From positions 15,932,501-15,996,500 of the forward strand of contig NC_092672.1 of assembly GCF_964355755.1 (NCBI RefSeq): a stretch of 64,000 bases of DNA, given 5' to 3'. This document shows, piece after piece, positions 60,801-61,380 of the stretch. Each line of letters starts with the position of its first letter. Position 1 is the stretch's first letter. The position numbers and the translations under genes were made by a program. The DNA is from Antedon mediterranea (taxonomy: Eukaryota; Echinodermata; Crinoidea; Comatulida; Antedonidae). The notes beneath the pieces were generated by a model. It was not told the DNA's origin. It saw only the letters and a list, made by a program, of their open reading frames with translations, and ran no database searches.

Positions 60801-61380
60801 TTTTTCACAGCCGTATTCAGAATCTACATATTTCTATTTGCTCCAAAGAAACATTTTACAAAAAATTGACAGGAAGTACGACATTTGACCCTCGACTCCA
60901 TTTCTCAATATTGCATATATATAATGAAACTAAAATGTCTGTAGAGACTTTGTTTTACTCTCAAATGACTCCGATACAGGAAAAAATTGTTGGAATAATG
61001 ACATTTGACCCATTTGAGCCTATTTCTCAATATTTTCATATAATGCAACTAATAAAATGTCTGTACAGACTTCGTTTTTGCCTCAAATGACTCAGATAAA
61101 GGTTTTCTATAGCCAGCATAGTAAAAAGTTTGCAGGATGCTCAATTGGACAAAATTTTTATTGGTGAACTGAATGTGTTGAGTATTTTGCCGATTTGGCT
61201 TTCCATCATTTTTACATTTTAATTAAGTACTTCATTCATTTTACCAGATAAGCCATTAGAAGAATATCGTAGACAACTTGGTAGTTATGGAGTAAGCAGT
61301 GATCTAGCAACAAGGTCAGTTGCAAGTTTATCTGGAGGCCAAAAGAGTAGAGTTGCTTTTGCTGCCATGTCAATGAACAG
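738..61380 (+). CDS. ABCF3: ABCF3 (ABC-F family ATPase), spliced gene, partial at both ends
   Basis: Fifteen exons join into one uninterrupted frame of about 560 codons. In order the product has an N-terminal region with a charged [13 protein letters not shown] helix (residues ~63-75 of the fragment), ATPase 1 with Walker A GRNGIGKS (139-146), signature FSGGW (260-264), Walker [13 protein letters not shown] (280-291) and H-loop SHD (313-315), an inter-domain linker, then ATPase 2 with Walker [10 protein letters not shown] (457-465) and signature LSGGQ (543-547). FSGG in cassette 1 with LSGGQ in cassette 2, together with the linker sequence, fits ABCF3, the animal relative of yeast GCN20. ABC-F proteins have no membrane segments; they act on ribosomes and translation and, for ABCF3, are reported in antiviral and proliferation contexts. 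The first ~90 residues and the second Walker B/H-loop lie outside the window. No stops or frameshifts were seen, so the gene looks functional despite introns up to 16 kb full of transposons. Confidence 0.95.
1202..1257 (+). CDS. ABCF3: ABCF3 exon 2 of window
   Basis: Acceptor ...ctgtaaaag, donor gtaagt. The split Asp codon is completed across the junction, followed by 18 codons ([18 protein letters not shown]). This is the variable linker before the basic helix. The small size and lower conservation make it the least certain of the N-terminal exons, but its phase fits both neighbours. Confidence 0.82.
1339..1439 (+). CDS. ABCF3: ABCF3 exon 3 of window
   Basis: Acceptor ttatatag, donor gtatca. 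It encodes [20 protein letters not shown] and onward, the Lys/Glu-rich helix typical of the ABCF3 N-terminal part, and ends after two bases of a Gly codon. Confidence 0.92.
1599..2471. mobile_element. TA-flanked MITE (mariner/pogo type), 873 bp
   Basis: The ends are inverted: ctgtaaagcccaacatttt on the left and the complement of aaaatgttcacg...ctttacag on the right. A TA dinucleotide flanks each end (1597-1598, 2472-2473), which is typical of Tc1/mariner-superfamily insertion. There is no transposase frame, so it is non-autonomous. It carries an older retrotransposon tail at 1776-1850. Confidence 0.7.
1776..1850 (-). mobile_element. Retrotransposon 3' tail, same family as 56405-57240
   Basis: About 40 bases (caacagcgat, taccgccactaacaggttt) match the 3' untranslated end of the minus-strand reverse transcriptase fragment at 56440-56490. 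Only the tail is present, as expected of a heavily 5'-truncated insertion. Confidence 0.5.
2472..3240. repeat. Intron with degenerate ~32-bp repeat
   Basis: Between ~2820 and ~2925, about three loose copies of cactttgtaataactgctgt are seen. The rest of this intron shows nothing recognisable. Confidence 0.45.
3241..3360 (+). CDS. ABCF3: ABCF3 exon 4 of window
   Basis: Acceptor accaacag, donor gtaagt. It ends with [14 protein letters not shown], the first beta strands of ATPase domain 1, where ABCF3 proteins have a closely similar IENFDVxFGD run. A 21-bp minisatellite begins about 40 bases after its donor. Confidence 0.94.
3403..3513 (+). repeat. 21-bp minisatellite (5 copies)
   Basis: Near-perfect copies of ctctcagttggccttgatgc(c), with a partial first copy, lie ~40 bases after the exon 4 donor. 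The unit length is a multiple of three, so it is open in several frames on both strands; those frames are artefacts. Confidence 0.92.
3514..3845 (+). mobile_element. Possible retroelement 3' end
   Basis: T-rich sequence ends in gggtcaacaaataaataaat, the kind of A/T-rich simple tail seen on non-LTR elements. There is no coding remnant, so the assignment is weak. Confidence 0.25.
3984..4340. mobile_element. Foldback element, ~60-bp inverted arms
   Basis: The left arm (atagagatgttcactat through gtatgcactttt, ~3984-4045) is the reverse complement of the right arm (~4282-4336, with aagtgcatacaaaag and ctactagagtaaat). About 235 bases separate the arms. No product is encoded. Confidence 0.65.
4341..4776. 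other. End of intron 4
   Basis: AT-rich intron with a short TG run, a T run and an (ATT)n microsatellite just before the exon 5 acceptor. Nothing else is recognised. Confidence 0.5.
4777..4881 (+). CDS. ABCF3: ABCF3 exon 5 of window (Walker A, ATPase 1)
   Basis: Acceptor taatattag, donor gtatgt. It encodes [20 protein letters not shown], containing the P-loop of the first ATPase. The exon ends in phase 2 and is followed by a 13.2-kb intron. Confidence 0.97.
4882..5210. other. Start of 13-kb intron 5
   Basis: A short stretch (~5056-5090, aacggctctcggaacactta) resembles the complement of 38590-38620. No other feature is seen. Confidence 0.35.
5211..5844. mobile_element. TTAA-flanked DNA element (piggyBac-like MITE), 634 bp
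   Basis: It begins TTAAAGACCCCTTCCCT and ends with the complement of TTAAAGCCCCATTCCCT, so TTAA sits at both borders, the target typical of piggyBac. No transposase is present. A second, reversed copy at 53593-55422 confirms the family and both ends. Confidence 0.65.
5845..6540. other. Intron, nothing recognised
   Basis: AT-rich sequence with no clear repeat, RNA or coding signal by eye. Confidence 0.4.
6541..6960 (-). mobile_element. Possible retroelement 3' region with (AAAT)n
   Basis: Read on the minus strand the stretch ends gatgaataaagagatttatg followed by short tatgt-like repeats, as non-LTR 3' ends do. It includes an AAAT microsatellite at 6717-6752. No coding remnant is seen, so confidence is low. 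Confidence 0.25.
6961..7602. repeat. TAGGCCTA-rich stretch
   Basis: From ~7055 to 7450 the words taggccta, ctagcc, actagtag and their complements recur many times. The same words form islands at 15140-15230 and 33050-33100. No gene is seen. Confidence 0.45.
7603..9964. mobile_element. Long-TIR DNA transposon (Mutator-like), non-autonomous
   Basis: The outer ~90 bases (gggtgtcacgaaacctaaga, then two cacgaaagctaagac blocks) are inverted almost exactly at the right end. The arms continue as homologous inverted sequence inward to ~8165 and from ~9630. A 10-base direct repeat, tgaagcaagg, flanks both ends (7593-7602, 9965-9974). Long TIRs with a 9-10-base duplication suggest a Mutator-like element; the superfamily is an inference. 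The loop is occupied by a pogo-like element. Confidence 0.75.
8173..9463. mobile_element. Pogo/Tigger-like non-autonomous element, 1.29 kb
   Basis: Perfect ~24-base TIRs start cagtcaactctcccaatacc and are flanked by TA on both sides (8171-8172, 9464-9465). The cagtc start and TA target fit pogo/Tigger. Subterminal aaaccgga motifs repeat inside both ends. There is no transposase frame. It lies between the arms of the long-TIR element, so it inserted later. Confidence 0.85.
9975..10879. repeat. Intron with a ~65-bp direct duplication
   Basis: Bases ~10172-10236 (tgcctacaataataacgg, aatcaatgttgtgccatg) recur at ~10362-10430 with small changes. The rest of the stretch is AT-rich and not recognised. 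Confidence 0.5.
10880..11012 (-). mobile_element. tRNA-derived SINE (degenerate)
   Basis: The minus strand has an A-box-like tggctcggtgg and a B-box-like gtttgagtctc at tRNA spacing, followed by AT-rich sequence. No acceptor stem pairing is seen, so it is not a tRNA gene. Confidence 0.5.
11013..11364. other. Intron, nothing recognised
   Basis: AT-rich sequence without clear features. Confidence 0.4.
11365..11900 (-). mobile_element. Dispersed repeat, inverted relative of 23458-23790
   Basis: Segments such as gattacaaacgtgattttgt, cacgtaattgtattgcc and acgtactctaatg occur in reverse complement at 23458-23790. It abuts the Helitron copy at 11955. The class is unknown, and the frames in it are spurious. 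Confidence 0.55.
11955..13216 (-). mobile_element. Helitron family H1, copy a
   Basis: On the minus strand the element ends in the hairpin actcgtcaaagtgacgagt, then ~8 bases, then CTAG followed by host T, which is the canonical Helitron 3' end. The body contains the recurring tgacgtcatcatatg-ccagttg blocks shared with all H1 copies. It encodes no Rep/helicase. Its 5' part stops where copy b begins. Confidence 0.75.
13217..14672 (-). mobile_element. Helitron family H1, copy b (longest)
   Basis: The minus-strand 3' end at 13217-13245 has the same hairpin and CTAG-T. The 5' portion (right side) includes four hairpin units described separately. It sits directly against copy a in the same orientation. 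Non-coding. Confidence 0.72.
14441..14672 (-). repeat. Tandem hairpin units in Helitron H1 5' region
   Basis: Four ~70-base units each contain agttatccgc, a 4-6-base loop and gcggataact, joined by aaggacagttac-like and poly-A/T spacers. The innermost unit is diverged. Two further units occur on the plus strand at 52605-52690 and a single relic near 17856. Confidence 0.8.
14673..15349. repeat. Short palindromes and TAGGCCTA island
   Basis: Palindromes aggttatgcattaatgcata (~14700) and a cagac/gtctg pair bounding ~14873-14930 are visible. Bases 15140-15230 are dominated by taggcctag motifs. No gene is seen. Confidence 0.4.
15350..16377 (+). repeat. Degenerate satellite (aattgtac-tgg-aagttcta units)
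   Basis: A unit containing tatcaaaatgaccgcaattg, tacctgtaaagttctaaact, a catcatc-cca-tctgg block and G-rich text recurs at ~15367, ~15956 and, more diverged, in between and after. The same motifs recur at 29306-29575. Frames across it are not genes. Confidence 0.6.
16378..16462. repeat. Foldback hairpin
   Basis: tgattgattgaattgaaatt is followed ~30 bases later by its near complement aaatttcaatcaatcattca. Confidence 0.7.
16463..16844. other. Intron, weak satellite remnants
   Basis: Faint copies of the preceding satellite (gtcctgggaag, gtgttattgaagaggg). Otherwise nothing is recognised. Confidence 0.35.
16845..16990. mobile_element. Small foldback MITE
   Basis: gtaatggtacaaataatggc on the left is the complement of the right-side gctattatttgtaccattac. 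A diverged relative is at 33525-33630, which supports a dispersed family. Confidence 0.7.
16991..17855. other. Intron holding the candidate exon at 17171
   Basis: Outside the candidate exon the sequence is AT-rich with homopolymer runs. No repeat family is recognised. Confidence 0.4.
17171..17205 (+). CDS. Candidate alternative first exon ([11 protein letters not shown])
   Basis: An acceptor-like aattaacag is followed by ACCATGG, a strong start context, then ten codons [10 protein letters not shown] and two bases before gtaagg. The phase (2) is the one needed to splice to ABCF3 exon 6 at 18113. A product starting here would lack Walker A of cassette 1. It may equally be a chance match in a 13-kb intron; no transcript evidence is available. 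Confidence 0.2.
17856..18010 (+). mobile_element. Helitron H1 5' fragment
   Basis: ccggataactccttgtgatt, a C/T-rich run and gtcaacataactttgtataa match the 5' region of H1 (compare 52640-52820 and the complement of 14330-14480). It ends ~100 bases before exon 6. Confidence 0.5.
18113..18274 (+). CDS. ABCF3: ABCF3 exon 6 of window
   Basis: Acceptor ttctttag, donor gttagc (a weak but GT donor). It encodes [13 protein letters not shown] and a helical [12 protein letters not shown] segment of ATPase 1. The order and content are collinear with the family after the Walker A exon. Confidence 0.96.
18275..18620. other. Intron 6
   Basis: A unique-looking intron; nothing is recognised. Confidence 0.4.
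18621..18710 (+). CDS. ABCF3: ABCF3 exon 7 of window
   Basis: Acceptor gttgtttag, donor gtaagt. It encodes [19 protein letters not shown], the conserved helical arm that precedes the signature region of cassette 1 in ABCF3. Confidence 0.96.
18711..19654. other. Intron 7, less AT-rich segment
   Basis: Bases ~18950-19560 are clearly more GC-rich than the surroundings and contain no long open frame. This may be an old DNA element, but I found no terminal repeats. Confidence 0.3.
19655..19742. mobile_element. Short foldback MITE
   Basis: tttcggtgtataagtcgcac and, ~40 bases on, its complement ggtgcgtcttatacaccga form a hairpin of about 80 bases. Confidence 0.75.
19852..20340. repeat. ~18-bp minisatellite with higher-order structure
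   Basis: About 25 copies of a gtacaaaaacagtggcag-type unit. Variant segments (catttgcgttgtacaaaac; aatcctgcgttgtac) recur roughly every 215 bases, showing a higher-order repeat. Open frames of up to 151 codons on the minus strand come from this periodicity and are not genes. Confidence 0.92.
20490..20720 (+). pseudogene. Possible Tigger/pogo transposase relic
   Basis: Translated across two frames, the stretch resembles the C-terminal part of DDE Tigger-type transposases, where a WIAxxWDE run precedes a conserved Cys-Phe: here [13 protein letters not shown] in one frame, then [11 protein letters not shown] in another. It has frameshifts and stops, and the match is short and from memory. Confidence 0.3.
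20865..20924 (+). CDS. ABCF3: ABCF3 exon 8 of window
   Basis: Acceptor cttttag, donor gtatgt. It is only 60 bases long and encodes [19 protein letters not shown], matching the family's ILAGLGF region. Its phase matches exons 7 and 9. Confidence 0.95.
21075..21408 (+). mobile_element. Helitron H1, 3' fragment (copy c)
   Basis: Contains gttgtgacgtcatcatatgg and ends in an actcgtc-catag-tgatgagt hairpin, then caaatCTAG and host T. It is truncated on the 5' side. Confidence 0.75.
21409..21757. other. Intron 8, nothing recognised
   Basis: AT-rich sequence without clear repeats. Confidence 0.4.
21758..23303. mobile_element. 1.55-kb foldback DNA element
   Basis: The ends tagccacgttcacat and the complement of atgtgaacctagcta are inverted. 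~100-base subterminal arms share atcatgat, cacgttaa and ggttcacat motifs in inverted order. There is no transposase frame; the interior is unique-looking with a TAGGCC patch near 22080. Confidence 0.6.
23458..23790 (+). mobile_element. Dispersed repeat, inverted relative of 11365-11900
   Basis: Shares ccaggaatcgatgtggttat and acgtttgtaatcatatcttc with the complement of 11480-11865. It is followed by non-repetitive intron. Confidence 0.55.
23791..24840. other. Intron 8, 3' part
   Basis: AT-rich with A/T homopolymers near 24370-24660. No gene or named repeat is recognised. Confidence 0.35.
24841..24976 (+). CDS. ABCF3: ABCF3 exon 9 of window (signature and Walker B, ATPase 1)
   Basis: Acceptor aatttatag, donor gtatag. 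It encodes [16 protein letters not shown] and [13 protein letters not shown], the ABC signature and Walker B with catalytic Glu of cassette 1, and ends in phase 0. Confidence 0.98.
25112..26429 (+). mobile_element. Helitron family H2, complete copy 1
   Basis: It starts TCTATATATA after host A and ends tagatggtacgctatCTAG. The body matches 49944-51156 along its length (gacgattaaaacgaattt, ggaggcttcgcattttccta, gggcacgacc). The terminal hairpin is partly deleted in this copy. No Rep/helicase is encoded. The next H2 copy starts at the very next base. Confidence 0.8.
26430..26905 (+). mobile_element. Helitron family H2, 5' half, tandem to copy 1
   Basis: It begins TCTATATAAATTTACG immediately after the CTAG of the preceding copy and follows the H2 body to gcgataaatggaacattc, then diverges. 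Head-to-tail contact of 3' and 5' ends is typical of rolling-circle elements. Confidence 0.8.
26906..27222. other. Intron 9, nothing recognised
   Basis: No clear repeat or gene. Confidence 0.35.
27223..27537. mobile_element. TA-flanked MITE, copy 1 (315 bp)
   Basis: TIR ctcggggtac and gtaccccgag with TA on each side. The interior matches 28024-28340 over its length. The 78-codon frame inside is not conserved in the second copy. Confidence 0.82.
27541..27667 (-). mobile_element. tRNA-Val-derived SINE, copy 1
   Basis: The minus strand reads gtagtgtagtggttatca (A box) and cccagttcaagccctgg (B box), with an anticodon loop resembling Val-AAC but with base 33 altered and a mispaired acceptor stem. 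A tail tttatggtgaaat plus cgtaatatgatat is shared with copy 2. Confidence 0.75.
27805..27935 (-). mobile_element. tRNA-Val-derived SINE, copy 2
   Basis: Closer to a tRNA than copy 1: gtgtagtggttatcacgt and ccccggttcgagcccg are intact promoter boxes. The acceptor stem still has two mismatches and the tail matches copy 1, so it is a SINE rather than a gene. Confidence 0.75.
28024..28340. mobile_element. TA-flanked MITE, copy 2 (317 bp)
   Basis: Same TIRs as 27223-27537 (left end slightly diverged) with TA flanks. It lies in the same orientation, 0.5 kb downstream, on the far side of the two SINEs. Confidence 0.8.
28341..28728. other. Intron 9
   Basis: No recognisable feature. Confidence 0.35.
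28729..28922 (+). repeat. ~18-bp minisatellite
   Basis: About ten copies of cacaaatgtgaaaacaac with irregular spacing. The open frame across it is an artefact. Confidence 0.85.
29099..29299 (+). CDS. ABCF3: ABCF3 exon 10 of window (H-loop, start of linker)
   Basis: Acceptor tatttccag, donor gttact. It encodes [15 protein letters not shown], the H-loop of cassette 1, then [10 protein letters not shown] and the charged linker helix ending QKRQHLQ. It is 67 codons in phase 0. The frame continues past the donor, so the exon boundary rests on the splice site and on continuity with exon 11. Confidence 0.97.
29306..29575 (+). repeat. Degenerate satellite, same family as 15350-16377
   Basis: Units with gaccagaattgtactggaaa, tttcaaactacatta and ggtatcaaaataatctgaat recur about every 200 bases. 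It starts within a few bases of the exon 10 donor. Confidence 0.6.
29768..29844 (+). CDS. ABCF3: ABCF3 exon 11 of window
   Basis: Acceptor aatttttag, donor gtaagt. It encodes [19 protein letters not shown], the highly conserved inter-domain linker of eukaryotic ABC-F proteins. Confidence 0.97.
29845..30414. other. Intron 11, 5' part
   Basis: Unassigned sequence. Confidence 0.35.
30415..30670 (+). mobile_element. Helitron H1, 3' fragment (copy d)
   Basis: It ends with gtcaaagtgacgagttcgaa then tCTAG and host T. Upstream are the H1 words cacaaaataggtacaattca and catgtcataggatggcataa. 5'-truncated near 30415. Confidence 0.78.
30671..31019. other. Intron 11, 3' part
   Basis: Nothing recognised up to the exon 12 polypyrimidine tract. 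Confidence 0.4.
31020..31064 (+). CDS. ABCF3: ABCF3 exon 12 of window (45 bases)
   Basis: Acceptor tttttttcag, donor gtaagt. It encodes [14 protein letters not shown], the end of the linker. It is the shortest exon and precedes a 16.3-kb intron. Both phases fit. Confidence 0.93.
31065..32299. other. Start of 16-kb intron 12
   Basis: Mixed-composition sequence with a few GC-richer patches (near 31310-31400 and 31800-31850). No repeat ends, RNA or reading frame can be supported. Confidence 0.35.
32300..32626 (-). mobile_element. tRNA-Leu/Ser-like SINE with long body
   Basis: The minus strand starts aaatggccgagcggttaagg, an A box as in class II tRNAs, and has agggttcgaggcc as B box. A ~200-base body follows, including ggtccagtgtacacagttat and gtgcactttaaagaaccc, and ends near 32300. 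The body looks like a conserved SINE core, but I cannot name it with confidence. Confidence 0.7.
32627..32889. other. Intron 12 spacer
   Basis: Nothing recognised. Confidence 0.35.
32890..33383. mobile_element. Pogo/Tigger-like MITE, 494 bp
   Basis: TIR cagtagaacc inverted at the right end (ggttctactg), TA on both sides. Subterminal cgtacgtaaaa and acgtaaaatca repeats face each other. The cagt...aacc termini are characteristic of pogo/Tigger MITEs. Non-coding. Confidence 0.82.
33525..33630. mobile_element. Foldback MITE relative of 16845-16990
   Basis: Shares gtgtaatagtacaaataatg and aggtgaatgatgaaggg with the earlier element. The right arm is diverged. Confidence 0.5.
33631..34400. other. 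Intron 12 spacer before the octamer element
   Basis: AT-rich. Bases ~34255-34375 match part of 37780-37900 in direct orientation (aatgtgtaga, cttctaatat). Confidence 0.4.
34401..37772. mobile_element. 3.4-kb inverted-repeat element made of ~340-bp octamer-rich units
   Basis: The left end taggctagtcaatctagc is repeated inverted at the right end, and the arms remain closely complementary for several hundred bases. Each arm is an array of ~335-350-base units (starts near 34530, 34865, 35211, 35755; reversed units near 36270, 36585, 36935, 37275, 37620). Each unit holds tatgcaaatta pairs, atgtctgtagagacttt, cgaccccatttctcaat and atgaaacattttac. Orientation switches several times between 35868 and 36270. 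gta borders both ends, a possible 3-base duplication. No protein is encoded. Confidence 0.85.
35558..35650 (+). mobile_element. L2-like retrotransposon 3' tail
   Basis: tgtacagcgcttagaggttt, gcgctatataaatcc and a terminal ATT run are the standard 3' end of L2/CR1-like elements. It interrupts the third unit of the octamer array. Confidence 0.7.
37773..38240 (+). repeat. Diverged repeat flanking the octamer element
   Basis: Blocks with aacatctaaataact, aatgtgtaga/ataatatg and taatacaacagtta occur at ~37800-37900 and ~38145-38240, and at ~34265-34375 on the other side, all in direct orientation. Confidence 0.45.
38241..39450. other. Intron 12, unassigned
   Basis: AT-rich, with a TAGGCC patch at ~39080 and ~39340-39430. 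No gene or repeat ends are visible. Confidence 0.35.
39452..39545 (+). repeat. ~95-bp dispersed repeat, intact copy
   Basis: gtgacaactggctctcacaa through attacgagagaattga. A second copy at 40063-40109 plus 41486-41549 is split by a retrotransposon, so this copy shows the empty site. Confidence 0.8.
39546..40109. other. Spacer and left half of split 95-bp repeat
   Basis: 39546-40060 is unassigned. 40063-40109 is the left half of the repeat interrupted by the retrotransposon; a 20-base string (ttgactcggaagaaattatt) precedes it and recurs after the right half. Confidence 0.5.
40110..41485 (+). mobile_element. 5'-truncated non-LTR retrotransposon with (AAT)n tail
   Basis: Reverse transcriptase frame, ~230 bases of 3' UTR, then an AAT microsatellite tail. 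It lies between caaat and tgccatttta of the 95-bp repeat, so both borders are exact. Any target duplication is four bases or fewer. Confidence 0.9.
40129..41232 (+). pseudogene. Non-LTR reverse transcriptase, one internal stop
   Basis: The frame opens within motif A ([12 protein letters not shown]), then motif B ([16 protein letters not shown]), motif C (FADD) and the thumb (LEYGVPAW). A single TGA at 40960-40962 breaks it; the same frame then runs to 41230-41232 (…[13 protein letters not shown]…). The clade is probably in the Jockey/CR1/L2 group. Endonuclease and the front of the RT are missing by 5' truncation. Near-intactness suggests a young insertion. Confidence 0.88.
41551..42850. other. 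Intron 12, unassigned
   Basis: AT-rich, with a small GC-richer patch near 42180-42240. I support nothing here. Confidence 0.35.
42947..42973 (-). ncRNA. Second hammerhead-like core
   Basis: The minus strand reads CTGATGA, stem II gggc / gccc around a 7-base loop, then GAAA. The core is canonical, but I could not pair stem I or find a convincing cleavage triplet, so it may be a degenerate or split ribozyme. Confidence 0.4.
43066..43420 (-). pseudogene. Frameshifted remnant of a Cys-rich (CXC/tesmin-like) repeat-family protein
   Basis: Three frames in succession give [19 protein letters not shown], then [17 protein letters not shown], then TCGECNGI. From memory these are in the right order for a multicopy invertebrate protein family ending in a CXC-type Cys-rich domain. 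The 99-codon minus-strand frame that spans it mixes real and out-of-frame segments. Identity is tentative. Confidence 0.35.
43541..43590 (-). ncRNA. Hammerhead ribozyme-like motif after the PLE stop
   Basis: The minus strand reads CTGAAGA, a perfect 7-base stem II (gctgtcc / ggacagc) with loop gatca-type, then GAAACTGTC. Core order and the GTC cleavage triplet match a type I hammerhead with minimal stem III, as in Penelope elements. CTGAAGA instead of CTGATGA changes a core base, so activity is doubtful. Confidence 0.5.
43600..43815 (-). pseudogene. Penelope-like GIY-YIG endonuclease, C-terminal fragment
   Basis: 71 codons and a stop, in one frame: [12 protein letters not shown], then [20 protein letters not shown] and [13 protein letters not shown]. 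Arg-rich REAI-I and INRDEG-LS-YD runs are the hallmark end of Penelope endonucleases. The GIY-YIG core and RT that should precede it are missing (upstream of 43815 is non-coding). Confidence 0.75.
43831..44439 (+). mobile_element. L2-like 3' tail and unassigned spacer
   Basis: Bases ~43950-44020 contain aacagcgcatagagacta and tgcgctatataaattt, the L2-like 3' end motif without an ATT tail. The remainder up to the next element is unassigned. Confidence 0.45.
44440..47140 (-). mobile_element. L2-like non-LTR retrotransposon, 2.7 kb, 5'-truncated
   Basis: Minus-strand endonuclease C-terminal part, complete RT region and C-terminal tail, 3' UTR with gcttgcgctttacaaattgc and an (ATT)n end at ~44450-44465. 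The upstream border is at ~47140, inside the endonuclease domain. It is the longest retroelement in the window. Confidence 0.9.
44586..47140 (-). pseudogene. Endonuclease-reverse transcriptase polyprotein, one frame break
   Basis: Minus-strand coding starts mid-endonuclease ([12 protein letters not shown], the catalytic GDFN box), continues through the linker and RT fingers ([16 protein letters not shown]) to [10 protein letters not shown], then breaks at ~45668. It resumes in another frame at [11 protein letters not shown], with motif B ([10 protein letters not shown]), motif C (YADD) and the conserved tail ([23 protein letters not shown]). The break removes the motif A aspartate region, so the enzyme is dead although the rest is well kept. 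Confidence 0.88.
47323..47455 (+). CDS. ABCF3: ABCF3 exon 13 of window
   Basis: Acceptor cttttttcag, donor gtaagt. It encodes [18 protein letters not shown] and [10 protein letters not shown], the entry to ATPase domain 2 just before its P-loop. Confidence 0.97.
47500..48240 (+). mobile_element. Rex1-like retrotransposon, 3' end
   Basis: The frame 47514-47975 gives the C-terminal tail typical of Rex1/CR1-like proteins ([35 protein letters not shown]). A 260-base 3' UTR ends in tggacaataaagtatatatg. It lies 45 bases after the exon 13 donor. Confidence 0.75.
48241..48654. other. Intron 13 spacer
   Basis: AT-rich, not recognised. Confidence 0.35.
48655..49777 (+). mobile_element. Helitron H1, copy e
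   Basis: Matches copy g and copies a/b through caatttctaatcgactttct, gcgtgatttatgtttttcca and gacgtcatcatatggccagt. It ends in a decayed hairpin (actcgtccatagtgaccagt) and caaatCTAG. The next host base is A rather than T, unlike the other copies. Confidence 0.72.
49778..49943. repeat. Spacer sharing 31 bases with 51357-51387
   Basis: 49901-49931 (aacgacacagtgcttggc...gacgatta) is repeated exactly at 51357-51387, so the same string lies on both sides of the H2 Helitron at 49944-51156. Less exact similarity continues on both sides (tgcgtaattagatacac near 51696; tgcataattaggtacac near 49826). Confidence 0.6.
49944..51156 (+). mobile_element. Helitron family H2, complete copy 3 (1.21 kb)
   Basis: Starts TCTATATATA after host A. 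Ends with the hairpin tagatggtacgc-gagtgaagc-gcgtaccatCTAG followed by host T. All Helitron end rules (A/T target, 5' TC, 3' hairpin, CTRR) are met. It has no open frame of note and is non-autonomous. Confidence 0.85.
51157..52105. other. Intron 13 spacer
   Basis: Contains the second copy of the 31-base string (51357-51387). Otherwise unassigned. Confidence 0.4.
52106..52589 (+). mobile_element. Helitron H1, 3' part (copy f)
   Basis: From atgttgtgacgtcatcatat to the perfect hairpin actcgtcaaagtgacgagt and caaatCTAG. Directly followed by T and the 5' region of copy g. Confidence 0.8.
52590..53300 (+). mobile_element. Helitron H1, 5' part (copy g), tandem to copy f
   Basis: Begins ttctatgttattagttatcc with two hairpin units (52612-52640 and 52661-52690), then ttctgtattatttttctttc, aacatgacttacgcgcgttt and the H1 body to aattggacaattggcgagc. 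The 3' half is missing. Confidence 0.75.
53301..53592. other. Intron 13 spacer
   Basis: Nothing recognised. Confidence 0.35.
53931..55200 (-). mobile_element. Rex1-like retrotransposon nested in the TTAA element
   Basis: The minus-strand 3' end is tgacaataaattttaacttg followed by repeats of aacttg, a short-repeat tail. The 5' truncation border is at 55200. No target duplication is seen. Confidence 0.85.
54143..55195 (-). pseudogene. Rex1-like reverse transcriptase, internally deleted
   Basis: Minus-strand pieces in three frames: [19 protein letters not shown] (to ~55020), [14 protein letters not shown] with motif [12 protein letters not shown] (~54980-54830), then [16 protein letters not shown] joined directly to [14 protein letters not shown] (54802 down). 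That join skips motifs B and C (the catalytic Asp pair), so this is an internal deletion. The C-terminal HPLFNF and SFLPCAIR runs resemble Rex1. Confidence 0.82.
55423..55615. other. End of intron 13
   Basis: Unassigned sequence ending in the exon 14 acceptor. Confidence 0.4.
55616..55796 (+). CDS. ABCF3: ABCF3 exon 14 of window (Walker A, ATPase 2)
   Basis: Acceptor ttgttatag, donor gtaagc. It encodes [19 protein letters not shown], the second P-loop, then [18 protein letters not shown] with the Q-loop of cassette 2. Confidence 0.98.
55797..56066. other. Start of intron 14
   Basis: A plus-strand frame here is open for 86 codons, but I support no gene. Confidence 0.35.
56405..57240 (-). mobile_element. 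Non-LTR retrotransposon 3' fragment
   Basis: RT C-terminal coding plus a ~190-base 3' UTR including aaacctgttagtggcggta and an A-rich end. The same 3' UTR tail occurs alone at 1776-1850. Confidence 0.8.
56593..57236 (-). pseudogene. Reverse transcriptase thumb and tail, frameshifted
   Basis: The minus-strand frame from 57236 gives [16 protein letters not shown] and [18 protein letters not shown] shift near 56845 is needed to continue to [19 protein letters not shown] and the stop at 56593-56595. The RT catalytic core is absent. Confidence 0.8.
57945..59030 (+). repeat. Hairpin-bearing tandem array (~85-100-bp units, about 13 copies)
   Basis: Each unit has gtccgtta, ~10 bases (gctcggcgtt) and taacggac, i.e. 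a stem of eight pairs, then cacaaaaactcagtaaac, gtggaatgatgctatactct and tgtcattcaatactatc. Unit length varies by deletions in the AT-rich part, while the hairpin is nearly constant. The open frame at 58054-58401 is periodic and not a gene. Confidence 0.92.
59031..60108. other. Right part of the 4-kb TIR element
   Basis: Contains a lone relative of the array unit (59866-59950) and attaacg motifs near 60035-60080. Frames here are short and unsupported. Confidence 0.45.
60213..61125 (+). mobile_element. Partial copy of the octamer element
   Basis: Starts taggctaggcaatctata and follows the left arm of 34401-37772 through almost three units, with a deletion near 60978, then stops at ~61125. There is no inverted right arm. 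Confidence 0.85.
61248..61380 (+). CDS. ABCF3: ABCF3 exon 15 of window (signature, ATPase 2)
   Basis: Acceptor attttaccag, donor gtattc. It encodes [17 protein letters not shown] and [12 protein letters not shown], the second ABC signature. It ends in phase 2. I found no sequence encoding the following Walker B (LDEPTNHLD-like) up to base 64000, so the next exon must lie further right. Confidence 0.97.
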
